From Rhabditoides inermis (lineage: Eukaryota > Nematoda > Chromadorea > Rhabditida > Rhabditidae), in assembly GCA_963966185.1 (NCBI GenBank), contig CAWZYM010000185.1, positions 555,001-619,000 on the forward strand: DNA of 64,000 nt, read 5' to 3'. Positions within the stretch are counted from its first letter, which is position 1; each line of letters begins with the position of its first letter. The notes under the pieces are model-generated. The model was not told the DNA's origin, searched no databases, and was given only the letters and a program-made list of their open reading frames with translations. Made by a program: the position numbers and the translations under genes. This document shows positions 49,371 to 60,731 of the stretch, in pieces.

Positions 49371-49968
49371 CTGCTGCAGGTGACTGGCCAGTTCTGTTCG
49401 TGTGACCACTCCTCGTGCCCGGCTGGCGCCAACGGCCAGCAGTGCAGCGGCAACGGCGCCTGCGACTGCGGACAGTGCAAGTGAGAGGGGGTACGATACA
49501 TTGAATCAGGGGAATCTCTGGGGTACTGTAGATTGGAATGGGTGTACTGTGCCAGTATGTACTTGAAGTAGTGAGTGAGGAGGGATACTGTAGATAGGGA
49601 AAGGAGTACTGTACTAATATGTACTCGAAGTGTACGTGAATAGGCAGGAGATTGTGGATTGGAATTGGAGTACTTTGTATTCTACCAAAAGATCATTTTG
49701 CCAGTACCGTAGTTTCCTACTGTAATACCGTATTCCAGGTGTGAGCCCGGCTTCTCGCGCCACGACTGCAGCTGTCCCACCGACGAGAGCACCTGTATGG
49801 AGGGAGGAGTGAGTAGTACTGTAGATAGAGGGAATACTGTAGACTGAATATGGTTACGGTAATGTCTCAGGTGATGTGCTCGGACAACGGTCACTGCGAG
49901 TGCGGCAAGTGCGTGTGCAACGATGGGTTCACAGGGGCGCACTGCGGCAGCAAAGACGAGGTACGGTG

Positions 49969-50008
<40 letters not shown>

Positions 50009-50801
50009 TCTCTCTCTTTCTCTCTCAGGAACTAGTGTTCAGATCGCCGCTCCCGTCTCGAAGGAGGAGGAGGAGGTGAAGGAGGCGGAGCAGAAGAAGG
50101 GCGACAACGTCGGCGAGGAGGTGAGTTGAGGCTCCGCCCCCTCTAAGCACGCCCACTTTCCAGGGCGACAAGTCCGGCTCGGACGAGAAGGCGGAGGACT
50201 CGAAGGAGAACTCGGAGGAGAACCACGAGATGGGATCGGACAACGATGGGAAGAGGGAGGGAGAGGAGGAGGTAGGGAGGGGTTTGAATTCATTATAGAA
50301 ATGTGTATTTCCACGGCAAGGGAGAACCAATAACGATAAAAGGCAAGCATGAAACATATGTGGATAAACAGCCTAGGCTGACCAGAATTGGAGAAGAGTG
50401 AGAGGAGTTGTCGTAGATTGATAATTGAGATGGAAGTAGGAATTCGATATGATAATGTATGTAGGAAAAAAATTGAAATACGCGATTGGTAAAAAAAGGC
50501 ATCGTCGATTTTTTTCACCAGTGAAATAGTGAAATGTAAGGTTGTTCTACCAAGAGATTGAAACAAAAGACGCAAGTGCTTAACATAGACTCTGTGAAAC
50601 GTGACATACATAGAAAACGATATCGACTGATTGTAGCTATAAACTTGATACTGTAGGTTACTGTACATTGATTTTTTCCAGGTTCCCGACGACTTTCTTG
50701 AAGGAGAGGAGATGAATGCGGAGGCGGAGGAGAACTCTTCCAAGAACTCGGCCATGCTCAAGTCACTCCTCGTCATCCCCGCTCTGTTCCTCCTCCGGTA
50801 G
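42785..50801 (+). CDS. Integrin-beta-like protein lacking the beta-I domain, probably GPI-anchored
   Basis: Eighteen exons (42785-42824, 43063-43166, 44269-44376, 44653-44737, 45356-45414, 45584-45660, 46670-46736, 47097-47162, 47665-47727, 47983-48061, 48112-48181, 48924-48996, 49380-49480, 49739-49808, 49871-49960, 50043-50120, 50164-50271, 50682-50801) splice in frame to 485 residues. A signal peptide (MRRILLLLALCGA) precedes a PSI domain (about 15-80; SCGQCIKQHPECAWC). A hybrid domain (about 85-220) runs from VVLRMKPGD straight to LKFLVECNG, NKCPNMQEGQ and VSPLCGCECE. Four I-EGF modules (about 225-380) include CGQCECE, CGTCECF, CDCGQCKCEPGF and CGKCVCNDGF. About 75 acidic residues follow, then a hydrophobic end (LLVIPALFLLR). 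The ~240-residue beta-I domain normally inserted in the hybrid domain is missing, as are the beta-tail and the cytoplasmic tail. It probably cannot bind ligand as a classical integrin does. The last acceptor choices (exons 50043 and 50682) are set by frame. Confidence 0.82.
42984..43054 (+). repeat. (AAAC)n microsatellite in intron 1 of the integrin-like gene
   Basis: About 17 AAAC units lie 8 nt before the exon 2 acceptor. A shorter run of the same unit is at 42838-42871 just after the exon 1 donor. Confidence 0.93.
45902..45934. repeat. Perfect 15-bp inverted repeat, 3-nt loop
   Basis: ATACCACATGTCGAC (45902-45916) and its exact complement (45920-45934), in an intron of the integrin-like gene. 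Confidence 0.88.
46296..46610. mobile_element. TTAA-flanked MITE, family A, copy 4
   Basis: 315 bp with TTAA at each end and clean termini (AAAGGGAGTGTACACTCTGA). It sits in an intron of the integrin-like gene, 60 bp before the acceptor at 46669, and is closest in sequence to copy 2. Confidence 0.88.
47276..47627. mobile_element. TIR element carrying a tRNA-like module, copy 2
   Basis: 352 bp with termini TTAAAGGAACAGT and ACTGTTCCTTTAA, a 13-bp perfect inverted repeat with TTAA at the outside. On the minus strand it holds an A-box-like TGGCACAGTGCA (47392-47403) and a B-box-like GGATTCGATTCC (47349-47360). It is homologous to 15581-15968. It lies in the intron just before exon 9 of the integrin-like gene. 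Confidence 0.75.
47729..47971 (+). repeat. GA microsatellite filling an integrin-like intron
   Basis: GA/GGGA repeats from just after the donor at 47728 to near the acceptor at 47982. Confidence 0.92.
48218..48385 (+). mobile_element. 168-bp dispersed element, copy 3
   Basis: Same length and orientation as 11799-11966. It lies in an intron of the integrin-like gene, about 35 nt after the exon 11 donor. Confidence 0.78.
48651..48895 (+). repeat. 23-bp minisatellite
   Basis: About 10.5 tandem copies of a 23-mer, CTACGGTAGATACCGATAA followed by (A/T)AGA. It ends 28 nt before the exon 12 acceptor. Each unit contains the partly palindromic CGGTAGATACCG, so transcripts could form short hairpins. 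There are no unique spacers, so it is not a CRISPR array. Confidence 0.9.
49007..49366 (+). repeat. Long purine (GA) tract filling intron 12 of the integrin-like gene
   Basis: About 360 nt of almost unbroken purine on the coding strand, occupying nearly the whole intron between 48996 and 49380. Long open frames on either strand here are repeat translations. Confidence 0.93.
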
Positions 50802-51138
50802 ACTACGGTACATACCGTATACCTGTGGTAGATACCGTATACTTACGATACTTACCGTATACCGTACAGTACCATCTACTGTTTATGACTATTGTAGAGT
50901 CCGCCTAGTAGTACAATACAGTAATTGTACAGTAGTTATAAGTTATTCTCCCTCCTCCACAGCCTTCCTTTATTCGGTGATCGCTCATTGCGTGCTTTAT
51001 CCCTTCTTACCTTACCACTCTTGCCTATGTGTGTGTCTGCGTACCTTCAACACTGCGCTGATAAACATTTGAAATATGATGTCAGTGTTATTACTAGGCA
51101 TGTAGTTGTCAGTGTTCTTGGTTGCCAGAATCCAATGA

Positions 51139-51185
<47 letters not shown>

Positions 51186-52045
51186 TGGCGATCTGCAGAT
51201 TATGGACGGAGGTGACGGTGCGAGCCTTTCGGAGTGCGTCGATCCAAGTCGACATCCGAGGAGTGAAGGTCGATGGAGAGAAGATGAAGATCGCGCGGAC
51301 CACTTTCCTCTACATCGGCTCGTGGATTCGCAGCGACGTTGACCTTACCTCGATGTGAAGGCACGCACAAATTGCCCAAACCTGCTCAGCGTTCAATTCT
51401 CGAGAAGATTTTGTGTAGATCGAGCGATCTACCTCACAGCTATCCGACCTGCGATGCTCTACTGTTCTGGTGTTCAGGATCTCATCAACAACAGGCCAGA
51501 AAAGTATTCCGTTCAGAATTTGGAACAGCAAGTTAAAACTCATGTAATTATTTTTCAAAAAAAAATTCGTGCAATCTGTAGGAAAACAAAGAGAAACAAA
51601 TACAAGTGAGAATATTCACAATCATACCACATTTATATTCAATTTATAATAGTTTAGATGAATTCCCAATATTTTTTTCATAGACGACAATAGATCGAAT
51701 GTCAGTTTTCAGCCAGGAGGGAGAATCCAACAAACAAGTGCTCACCATGTGCCAAAAAAAAGAAAATAACAAATATAAATAATCATGTTTTAATTTATTT
51801 GTGTTTTTTTTTCAAAATTTACTTGTTGATATTTGCAACCCGAAATTTTGATCAACATTAAAAAAAACGCGTGGGCGTTCATAGTGTAGCGTGGTGCATC
51901 AACAAGTGTTGGTGAGAAACAGGCGGTAATCGAAGGGCGCGAGCTATCGCGCGTCGCCTCACTTTGTTTCATGCAACATTTTCTATTTTTTTTCAATATT
52001 GTTATTGTTGTTGTTTGTTTTAAAAACATAGTTGTCTTAGTGGTG
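50802..52045. other. Intergenic region between the integrin-like gene and utx-1
   Basis: 1.2 kb containing a GA microsatellite (51142-51180) and AT-rich DNA. The acceptor GTTGTCTTAG ends at 52040, 5 nt before the utx-1 ATG, a typical SL trans-splice position. The two genes lie in the same direction but more than 1 kb apart, so an operon is not favoured. Confidence 0.5.
52041..52045 (+). promoter_or_regulatory. Probable SL trans-splice site of utx-1
   Basis: The acceptor AG at 52039-52040 leaves a 5-nt leader (TGGTG) before the ATG at 52046, the pattern of nematode trans-spliced mRNAs. No upstream exon is evident. Confidence 0.5.
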
Positions 52046-53164
52046 ATGTCCGAAGTGGACCCGGCCGGCGAGCAGCCGCCGATGGCCACCCAATCCCCCG
52101 CCACCAACGACGACTCCACGGAAGCACAACCGGAAGAACAGAAAGTCAAACAGGTATTGCGCAGTGTTTTCAATTTTTAAGAAATGATAATAGGAGCCCG
52201 CGGAAGAGGCGAACGGAGTGGGAGAAGTCAAGACTGGAGATGATCAGCAGCCGCAGCAGGGAGAAGTGGACATGGAACACGTCGCGCCTCCGACCCCCGC
52301 GCCCAGCCAGGTAGGATCATGGAAAGTCCACTACAATCCTCCGGCGTGTCTTATTTTGTAATATCGCGCTATTTTGATGCAGCTTCACGTGTATTGTGCT
52401 ACACTAAAAGTTGTAAATATGAATGGAACACGAATGATATATCAATGTACAGGAGGAGCGTCCGCCTCGGGAGCGCGCCGTGCCCCAGATCCCGCCGAGT
52501 GAGGTGAAGATGAGCGAGGCGCTGCCCGTCCTCACACAGGAGGAGAACTCGCGCATCAATGAGCTCACCAGGTAAAACCGTTACTGTCAAGCTCCTATGA
52601 TATTAAAAGATTATTATGTTGTACCGGTAATCTTTCACTATTATTGGTGTTTGATTCATTGTTTGCGATAATTCAATTCATTCAGCCTGGACTTCAATCG
52701 CTTCTACGGACTCGGCGACCCGCGACAGTGTGTCGAAGCAAACACGCTGTTCAAGGTGGGCATATCGATTTATTGATTGATTTATGAAGTATGATTTTAT
52801 CGATTCATTCGCCTAATTTGCATATTGCAGGCGAACCGCATCTACGAGGCGCGACTCGAGAAGTTGATGCGAGAAGACGAGAAGGAGGTTTGTATTTATT
52901 TTATTTGACTTCTCCCGTTTATAGTTTCTTTTGTTAGTTTTTGTCAATGATGCGAGAGTATTTTCTTTAAAAAGTACTTGCGTAAACAAATGAACTTTGT
53001 CTTGTCCCAATGCAGCAAAAGCACATGCATAAAGCGTTTACAAATACTAACACAAACCTGCGCATAACGGACAGTGGACACTAACCGATGAAATATAACA
53101 ATACAAATGAATAACGCCATACGTTCATATTAGAGAGAGAGAGAGAGAAGACAGAGAAAGAGAG

Positions 53165-53204
<40 letters not shown>

Positions 53205-53516
53205 GAGAGAGGCGCAGGTTTGTGTTAGTATTTGTAAACGCTTTATGCATGTGCTTTTGCTGCATTGGGACAAGACAAAGTTCATTTGTTTACGCAAGTA
53301 CTTTTTAAAGAAAATATATGTCCTTTTGTTAAATTTCATAGAAATTTTGAATATGTGCTGAATTATGACTATTCATATGGATTTTATCAAAACTACTATC
53401 ACTCACTCACTCTGTTCTCTCCTTCTCTTCGTCCCTTCTCTCTCTTTTCTTTCACTGTTCCTTCTCTCTCTCTCTCTCTCTCACTCACTGTTCTCTCTCT
53501 CACTCTCTCACTTTCT

Positions 53517-53568
<52 letters not shown>

Positions 53569-55558
53569 CTGCTCAACTATCAACGTTTACAAATACTAAC
53601 ACAAACTCTAGGCCGTTCTCTCTCTTCTTACTCTCATGTATGTACCACAGATCACACGTTACGTTTCGGATCGCCGTTACGTTTCACAAAAACGTTTTTG
53701 CCCACATATTTTCTCACTACTGTTCGGAGTCGCGCCTATAATACTATACGCCTATAATACTTATACTGCGCTCTTTCTCCTGGTTACAGTTGGCAGACCC
53801 AAAACAACGCAAACCCGGCGCGAATTAGACGCTGGCGGCGGCGGGGCGAACTACACTCAAAGTGCTAGTTGGAGAACACGGGCAGAAAACGCCGAGAGAG
53901 TACGCTTTCGGCAGAGCGTCAGCGTTACCGGACACGACATCCACCCACCCACCCACCCACACGCTGGCCTCTCGCCTCATGGGTGTGCGGGATCGCTCAT
54001 AACTTCTTTCGGAGAAAAGATACAAAGAAGCCATCAATTAGTGATCTGGCCTACGGAACCGTGCGAATCTAACTAACATGAATTGGATGAGTTCACATTC
54101 CTGCTAACATGATTTTTGGATATAGCTTCTTGAAAATTCTGGCGCGAGCCCTATCCTAAGCCAAAAGAGAGGGCGCTGCGCGCCCTCTCTAATTAGATTG
54201 AATGTGTTTTGTTTTATAATGTTTTCTCTTTGAAACGTAACTGGTATGTTTTCAGGTGCGCAACCAGCTCTTCGTTGTGTACAAGCGTATTGGCCACATC
54301 TCTCTGCTCAGCCAGGATTTTGCTAAGGGTGCGGTTTGATTCTGTCATTATCGATTGATTTGTCGATTTCAGCATTGTCGGCGTACCAGAAGGCGTACCA
54401 GATGAACGAGGACAACTTCTGGAAGGACCCGTCCGGCTTCTACGGGCTGGGACTCGTCTATCTACACTTCAAGAACTACAAGTTGTGAGTGAATCGAAAT
54501 TTGCATTCTATTCGTAATGATCTTGTCACCTGCCAATTCATGTCTGGTTGTTGACGCGTGCTTGCACGTGTTCTTTGCTCACTCACTACTGGCGAGGCCT
54601 AGCACGTTCTCTCTCTCCGTCTCTCTCACTCACTACGCACTCTCTCGCCCTCTCACTGGTCTGGCGCCGTGCCAGGGAACGCGCTGTGCCCCCGAGTGAA
54701 TGGGGGGAGAGAGCGGAGGGGGGATTTGAGGGACGGTCAGCTGTTAGAGACCGGGGGCAGAGCAGATGGTCGATCCACCCTAGAAGGTCTCCGAAATCAC
54801 ACACTATTTCCACATTCTCTCTTCCTTTGTGACAGTTGATTCGAGGCTGGAATCTTGTTTCCTCCACGCCTCCACCAATCCTCATCCGTTTTGCGGTTTG
54901 CCGTTTGGCTAGCCGCGGAGACACATGTGTTGCGCAAGAAAGGTCACTCCCTCACCGCGTCCTCCCTTCCTCTCTCTCACCTCACCTTCCCATCCAAGCA
55001 TTCGCATCGTGTGCCTGTGTACAGCATGATTCACACTCACCGTCACCATTCACGTATCGCTCTGAGCCATCTCCACTTCTTTCCCTTGGATCGGCTAGCC
55101 GTAAATCTCTTGCCATATCATCCCTCGCCGTTCACACGCCTCATTTTGGAGATTGGAGAGTGAAAGTGTGTGTGTGTGTCGGCGTGGCGTTTGATCTACT
55201 GCCGCGCAGATCAAAGGCGTGTAGACGAGGCGAGCTGGAAAGCGGCGTGCGTGTTTTGAATTTGAATGGCTCACTTTCACTCTGGCTTGCTTGCCGCTTG
55301 GTTTGCGCTTTTTTCTCTCCCTGTGTCTTTCTCAGTCTTACTATATTTGTGATTATTATTTGAAAAATTTGAACGAGAAAGTTATTATTGTCCATTAGAT
55401 TCGATCATTTCTTGAGTAGTGTCTGAAACATATGATTTCAATTTTTCTCCGCGCGTTCAAATTCGCAGTAGTTGTTGCGCGTGTCGCGTGCGGGCCGTTC
55501 CAGTCTGCGCGATATTTATGGCTCCTGCCTGTAGGGAAGAAAGTGGAGAGAGAGAGAT

Positions 55559-55589
<31 letters not shown>

Positions 55590-58500
55590 ACGCCTAGGCT
55601 AGTTGAATGGGTGTTGGGTACCCGGAGGGGGCCAATGACTCGCGCGATTTGTGTGATCTGTAGGCGAGGCAAATGGACGATTGTGTATATCAGAGTTCTG
55701 TGTCAGTCAAATTACCGACATATTTCATATTTCGATATTGTTGTTGCTTGAAGCGTATTCTCTTCTGCATGAATATGAATTTTGGAAATCTCAGAATAGC
55801 CGCTCTCGCAACTCTTGTATAACATTGTGGTATCAAACATGTGTGTTTTTTTTTTGTTTTCTACTTTCTGAGACAACTAATTGCCAATATTTTTCTTTTG
55901 GTTAGCTTGATTTCTATCCGAAACGTATACTCTACTTCTATCCGGTGTTCTCTAACATTGCGATATTAGACTTAGTGTTGCGTGTGATTCAGTGTCAAGT
56001 CAGTATCATTGTCAGTGTCTTTCTTACGTTTGATTTGAATCATGGCTGAAACGTATATTCTACCTCATTCGTGTTCCAGTTGAATGTCTGCTTCTCTTTC
56101 CACTATCCACGTTCAACTATGTTACTCATTCATCTTGTATATTATCAATATATGTTTTCATTGAACTTGATTTCTAGCTGAAACGTATGATCTACCTATA
56201 TACTCATATTTCGATCCCATTTGAAACGTATACTCTCATGTTGCAGTGCGGCGGACGCGTTGAACCGCGTGCTGTACACGTTTCCGAACTGCAGTGTGGT
56301 GGCCGAGGTGCACGCGAGGCTCGGCGTGGCGTACAAGGCGCTCGAGCAGTATCACCTGGCACTCAAGGTGGGCGGGGAGGGATAGGAGGGGGAGGGTTAA
56401 ATGTGATCATTTGATGAGGCAACTGTATGTTTCACGGTGTGGTGTAGTTTGTTTCTGTTGTAACTTTGACACTTGTACATTTTTTAGATGAGAGTTAGAG
56501 TTGTATTCGATATGTTTCACGCTTTTTAGATATGTTGTTGATGGTGAGTAGAAGTAATTTCTTTCCTACGCCATCCACTAAACCTATGACCTATCCCTCT
56601 CGCAGCACTTCAACTCTTCGTTGAACGACGTGCGCGACTCGGCCTTCCTCTCCAAGACACACCTCAAGTTCAACATCGCCCTGTGCTACGACAGCGCAGA
56701 CGACCTGGAGCGGTGAGTGAGGGGAGGGAGAGGGAGAAAGGGAGGGAGAGAGAGAGACTGGTTGAACATGTAGGTTTGTGGTTTGACTAGAGCGTTGATT
56801 CGTTGAGTGTGTTTCGTTTTTCATCCCACCACTATTTCTATGTTTCGCTCTTTTTCTATGAGTGAAATGAATTGAGGCGAAGGCAATAAGGTGTTCATTT
56901 ACCTATTTGGTCACACGCTGATATAAAATGAATCACTAGTTTCAAGGGACTGTTGATGTAGAATGTAGCTCATCCGAATTTACTTTCTACTCGACTAACT
57001 TACGAAATATCTCTAACACCATATGAATCTGTATCGAATGATTGATTGATTGCTTGTCAGTGCCTACGCGGAGTACTGAGCAGAGAGCAGAGAAAGAGAG
57101 ACTGATGGTTTATCGTATATCCATATCTATATCAATCGTGCCGGTGCCCCACTGATGTTCTCTATCTCGTATCTCTAACACCATATGATGCTGTATCGAT
57201 CGATCGATCGATTGATTGATTGATTGCTTGTCACAGTGCGTACGCGGAGTACCGCGAGCTGTTGGCTGAGCAGGAGCAGGTGCAGCAGCAGCAAGGAGGG
57301 CAGCTGACGGAGCAGCAGACAAAGCTCCACGCGGCCATATACAGACAGCTCGGTGGGTAAATGGGTATTGGCTTTATGGGGGTATGATTTGATTTGTATG
57401 TTTTGGGGACGCTATTTTGTGGATATGTATGTTTCACGCGTTTTGTATGGTTTCCTTTATTGTTTATTTTGCAATTTCATCAGGGTACGTTCACGTTTAC
57501 ATGATACAGGTTGGATCTGCTACCGAACCGAGCCGAGTGTGCCGATTCCCACTGGAGTGCCTGGAGCAGTACAGACAGGAGCAGCGGGCGAGCAGAGCGA
57601 GGTCTGTCTGTCTGTCTCCCTTTGTTTCTCCCTCTCTCTCCCCCTCTCTTCCTCCCTCCATCCATCTCTCTCTCCCTCACCTCCCCCTCCTCTCCAGGAG
57701 CGTCTGGCGAAGCTGAACGAGGCTGAGCAGTGGCTGTTGCGTGCCAAGCAGCTGGAGCCTGGCTGCGGCAAGACCTACTACTACCTGGGCAGGTGCTTCG
57801 GCGAGAACACGATCAAGGTAAGTGTGTTTCTGGATTGGGTATGTTGTAATGTAGTTTACTAGCGGGTTTTTTTTTCAAATCGTGAACGTTATGTTTCTGG
57901 GTGGTATATATTGTATTGCCCCCTTATGACATTATTCAATTCCACTATATTGCCTTTTCTTGATCATTGATATCAATAGTAGTCGTCTCTCCCCCTCTCA
58001 CCCGCTCCTTCTCTCCCTCTCCCTCCCTCCCTCCCTCCCTCCCTCCCTCCCTCCCTCCCTCCCTCCCTCCCTCCCTCCCTCCCTCCCTCCCTCCCTCCCT
58101 CCCTCCCTCCCTCCCTCCCTCCCTCCCTCCCTCCCTCCCTCCCTCCCTCCCTCCCTCCCTCTCTCTCCCTCCCTCCCTCCCTCCCTCCCTCACCCTCCCT
58201 CTCCCTCCCTCTCCCTCCCTCTCCCTCCCTCCCTCTCTCTCTCTCTCTCCTCCCTCTCTCTCTCTCTCCCTCCCTCACTCCCTCTCTCAGGCGCACGACG
58301 CGTTCGTCAACTACCGTCACTCGATCGACAAGTCTGAGGCGGACGCGGACACGTGGTGCTCTATCGGCGTCCTCTACCAGCAACAGAACCAGCCCATGGA
58401 CGCCCTGCAGGTATACGGTGTACTGTAGCTGGGGAGGTTGGGGTATGGTAGATAGTTTTAGTCTTTTGGAGATGAATGAATGGATTCGAATTCCTTTGTT

Positions 58501-59748
58501 TTTGGTAGGTGACGCGGTATTACTAAACGTTGCTCTTTCTGAGTACACTAGACAAGGTGAAACATATATTTTCGCGTGGGATGTCAGACATGATGGATTT
58601 GGCTAGTTCTTGGTACAGAGGGGAGGGGGAGACTGATTAGGGTTTGCTTTTGTGTTAGTAGAAAACCTAGTCGTATTGCAAAGAGATCTCCTACATAGTA
58701 CACTAGACAAGGTGAGACATATTTTTTCGCGTGCACTTTTGCAATCTGGGATGGTGAATGGATTGAACTCACTGAGAGAAATGGGTATCGAGTGGGTTGG
58801 AAGATGAAACCATCATCCAGTAACTTGCTATTCAATTATTGATTTTCATTTCTCCATTGCAGGCCTTTATCTGCGCAGTGGAACTCGATCCGGAGCACTC
58901 TGCCGCGTGGACCGACCTGGCCAGGTGAGTGGGTATCGATCGATTATTGATTTATCGCTTGATTATCGATGTATCGCTTGATTGCAGACTGTACGAGCTG
59001 AACGCCCAGTTCCCGGACGCGCTCGCCTGCTACAAACAGGCCGTTCGGTTCCAGCCAGGTAAAAAAAGTATTTTACTTTTGGGTTTGGTATTGTATAAGT
59101 TTCACGGAGTGTGTATGTTTGAGAAGGGTGTGTTGTGCATTAATTCATGAAATTCTTCGTTGTGTATATTATACAATATGCAAAAAAATTCTGACTATAC
59201 GTTTCTCTGAATATGTATCAAGTAGGTCCCGTGTAGTTGCGTGATTCGCTTCACACTTGTTTGTCATAGATTATCAATCACAACACCAGAAACACAAGTG
59301 CTTGTCTTGTTTCAGCTGAGCCGGAGCCGCTGAAGGCGCGGATCGCGGTGCTGGAGAAGGAGCTGGCGGCGGCGGTGAATCCCCCGAAGAACAGCCAGCA
59401 GCAGAACAGGTGGGGGGAGGGCGAGGGAGGGAGGGATGGAGGGAGAGAGTGTGTCTGTATCGTATGTGTATCGGTATCTGAACGAATGCGGAGGAGAGGG
59501 GGGGGGCAGATGTGTCAGTGCGGTTGAGGCGACTAGGCTTCGACGTGTGGTCATGTTATTTGGGTGGGTATGTGTAGGTTTCATGATGTGGTTAGTTAAG
59601 CGGATGTTTTAAATAATATAATCTTTCGCTGAATGATATGTTTATCATCTTTGCAGACTGCCGTCGTTGAAAGACGCCTGGTCGCAGCCGATCCCGTCGC
59701 TCGGAGCTGCGCCAGCGACAGGACGAGTTCCTCAAGGTGGGCAGGGAG

Positions 59749-59818
<70 letters not shown>

Positions 59819-60543
59819 CTCTCTCTCTCTCTCTCCTCTCTCTTTCTCTCCTCTCTCCCATTCTCTCTCTGTCTGTCTCTATGTCTCTTTTTCGTTCTCT
59901 CTCTGTGTCTTCTCTCTCTCTCACTCTCACTGGTCGCTGTTTTTTTTCTTGTTCGCCAACTTACAATGTATAACGCGTCAATGTGTTCGCTAGTTTGTTC
60001 ATTTGTGACGTCTTGTCTCTTGACGCAACTCTGCCTTTTGGCCCAATTGATACCGCATCACTGTACAGTTGGTATACTCGGTTAGAAAGGGCATAGTGAT
60101 AGTGATGGTGATATGTATTTTCCACAGTGGTCACTTGGCTCTTGCATGTGGTTTAGAGTGAGAAGTGAGAGTGAGAAAATGGAGAGAGAAATAGAGAGAG
60201 TGATGGCGGTAGTGTTTACCTAGTGCCTACGTAGTCACACACAGTGTCTAACAATAAGAAAGAGTGGAAGATTCGATTCACGGTTGCTGTGTTTGAGTTT
60301 GATCGTTGTTCTCGCTCTAGATGTAGAGTAGAATGTAGTAGTCTAGCAGTTGTCTCTTTTCTCTTTTTGCAGTATTCGCGTCATACATTGTCCCATATTC
60401 TCACCTGGGAAGTGAGTGCGTATGTGGTCGCATCGAGTGCATTTGTGCATCGTTCCAATTTCCTTCCTGTACGCAGGTCTATTCCATTTGCACCCTACCC
60501 TGACTCACTGTCCTTGAATAAGCATGCGTTGTTGATGATGTGG

Positions 60544-60578
<35 letters not shown>

Positions 60579-60694
60579 GTAGTGTCTCGCCGCTTCTCAC
60601 CCCTGTATGTAGTGTTGCGTGCGTGTGCGTGCGAGCGAGAGTGAGAGGCAGAGATAGGCGCATTCACTGTGCGGAGACCGACGAGACTGAGCGA

Positions 60695-60731
<37 letters not shown>

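Noticed and set aside
48858..49501. Long open frames (up to ~206 codons) on both strands
   Set aside because: They are Ser/Leu or Arg/Glu translations of a GA microsatellite inside an intron. The true exons on either side have a different frame and clear homology.
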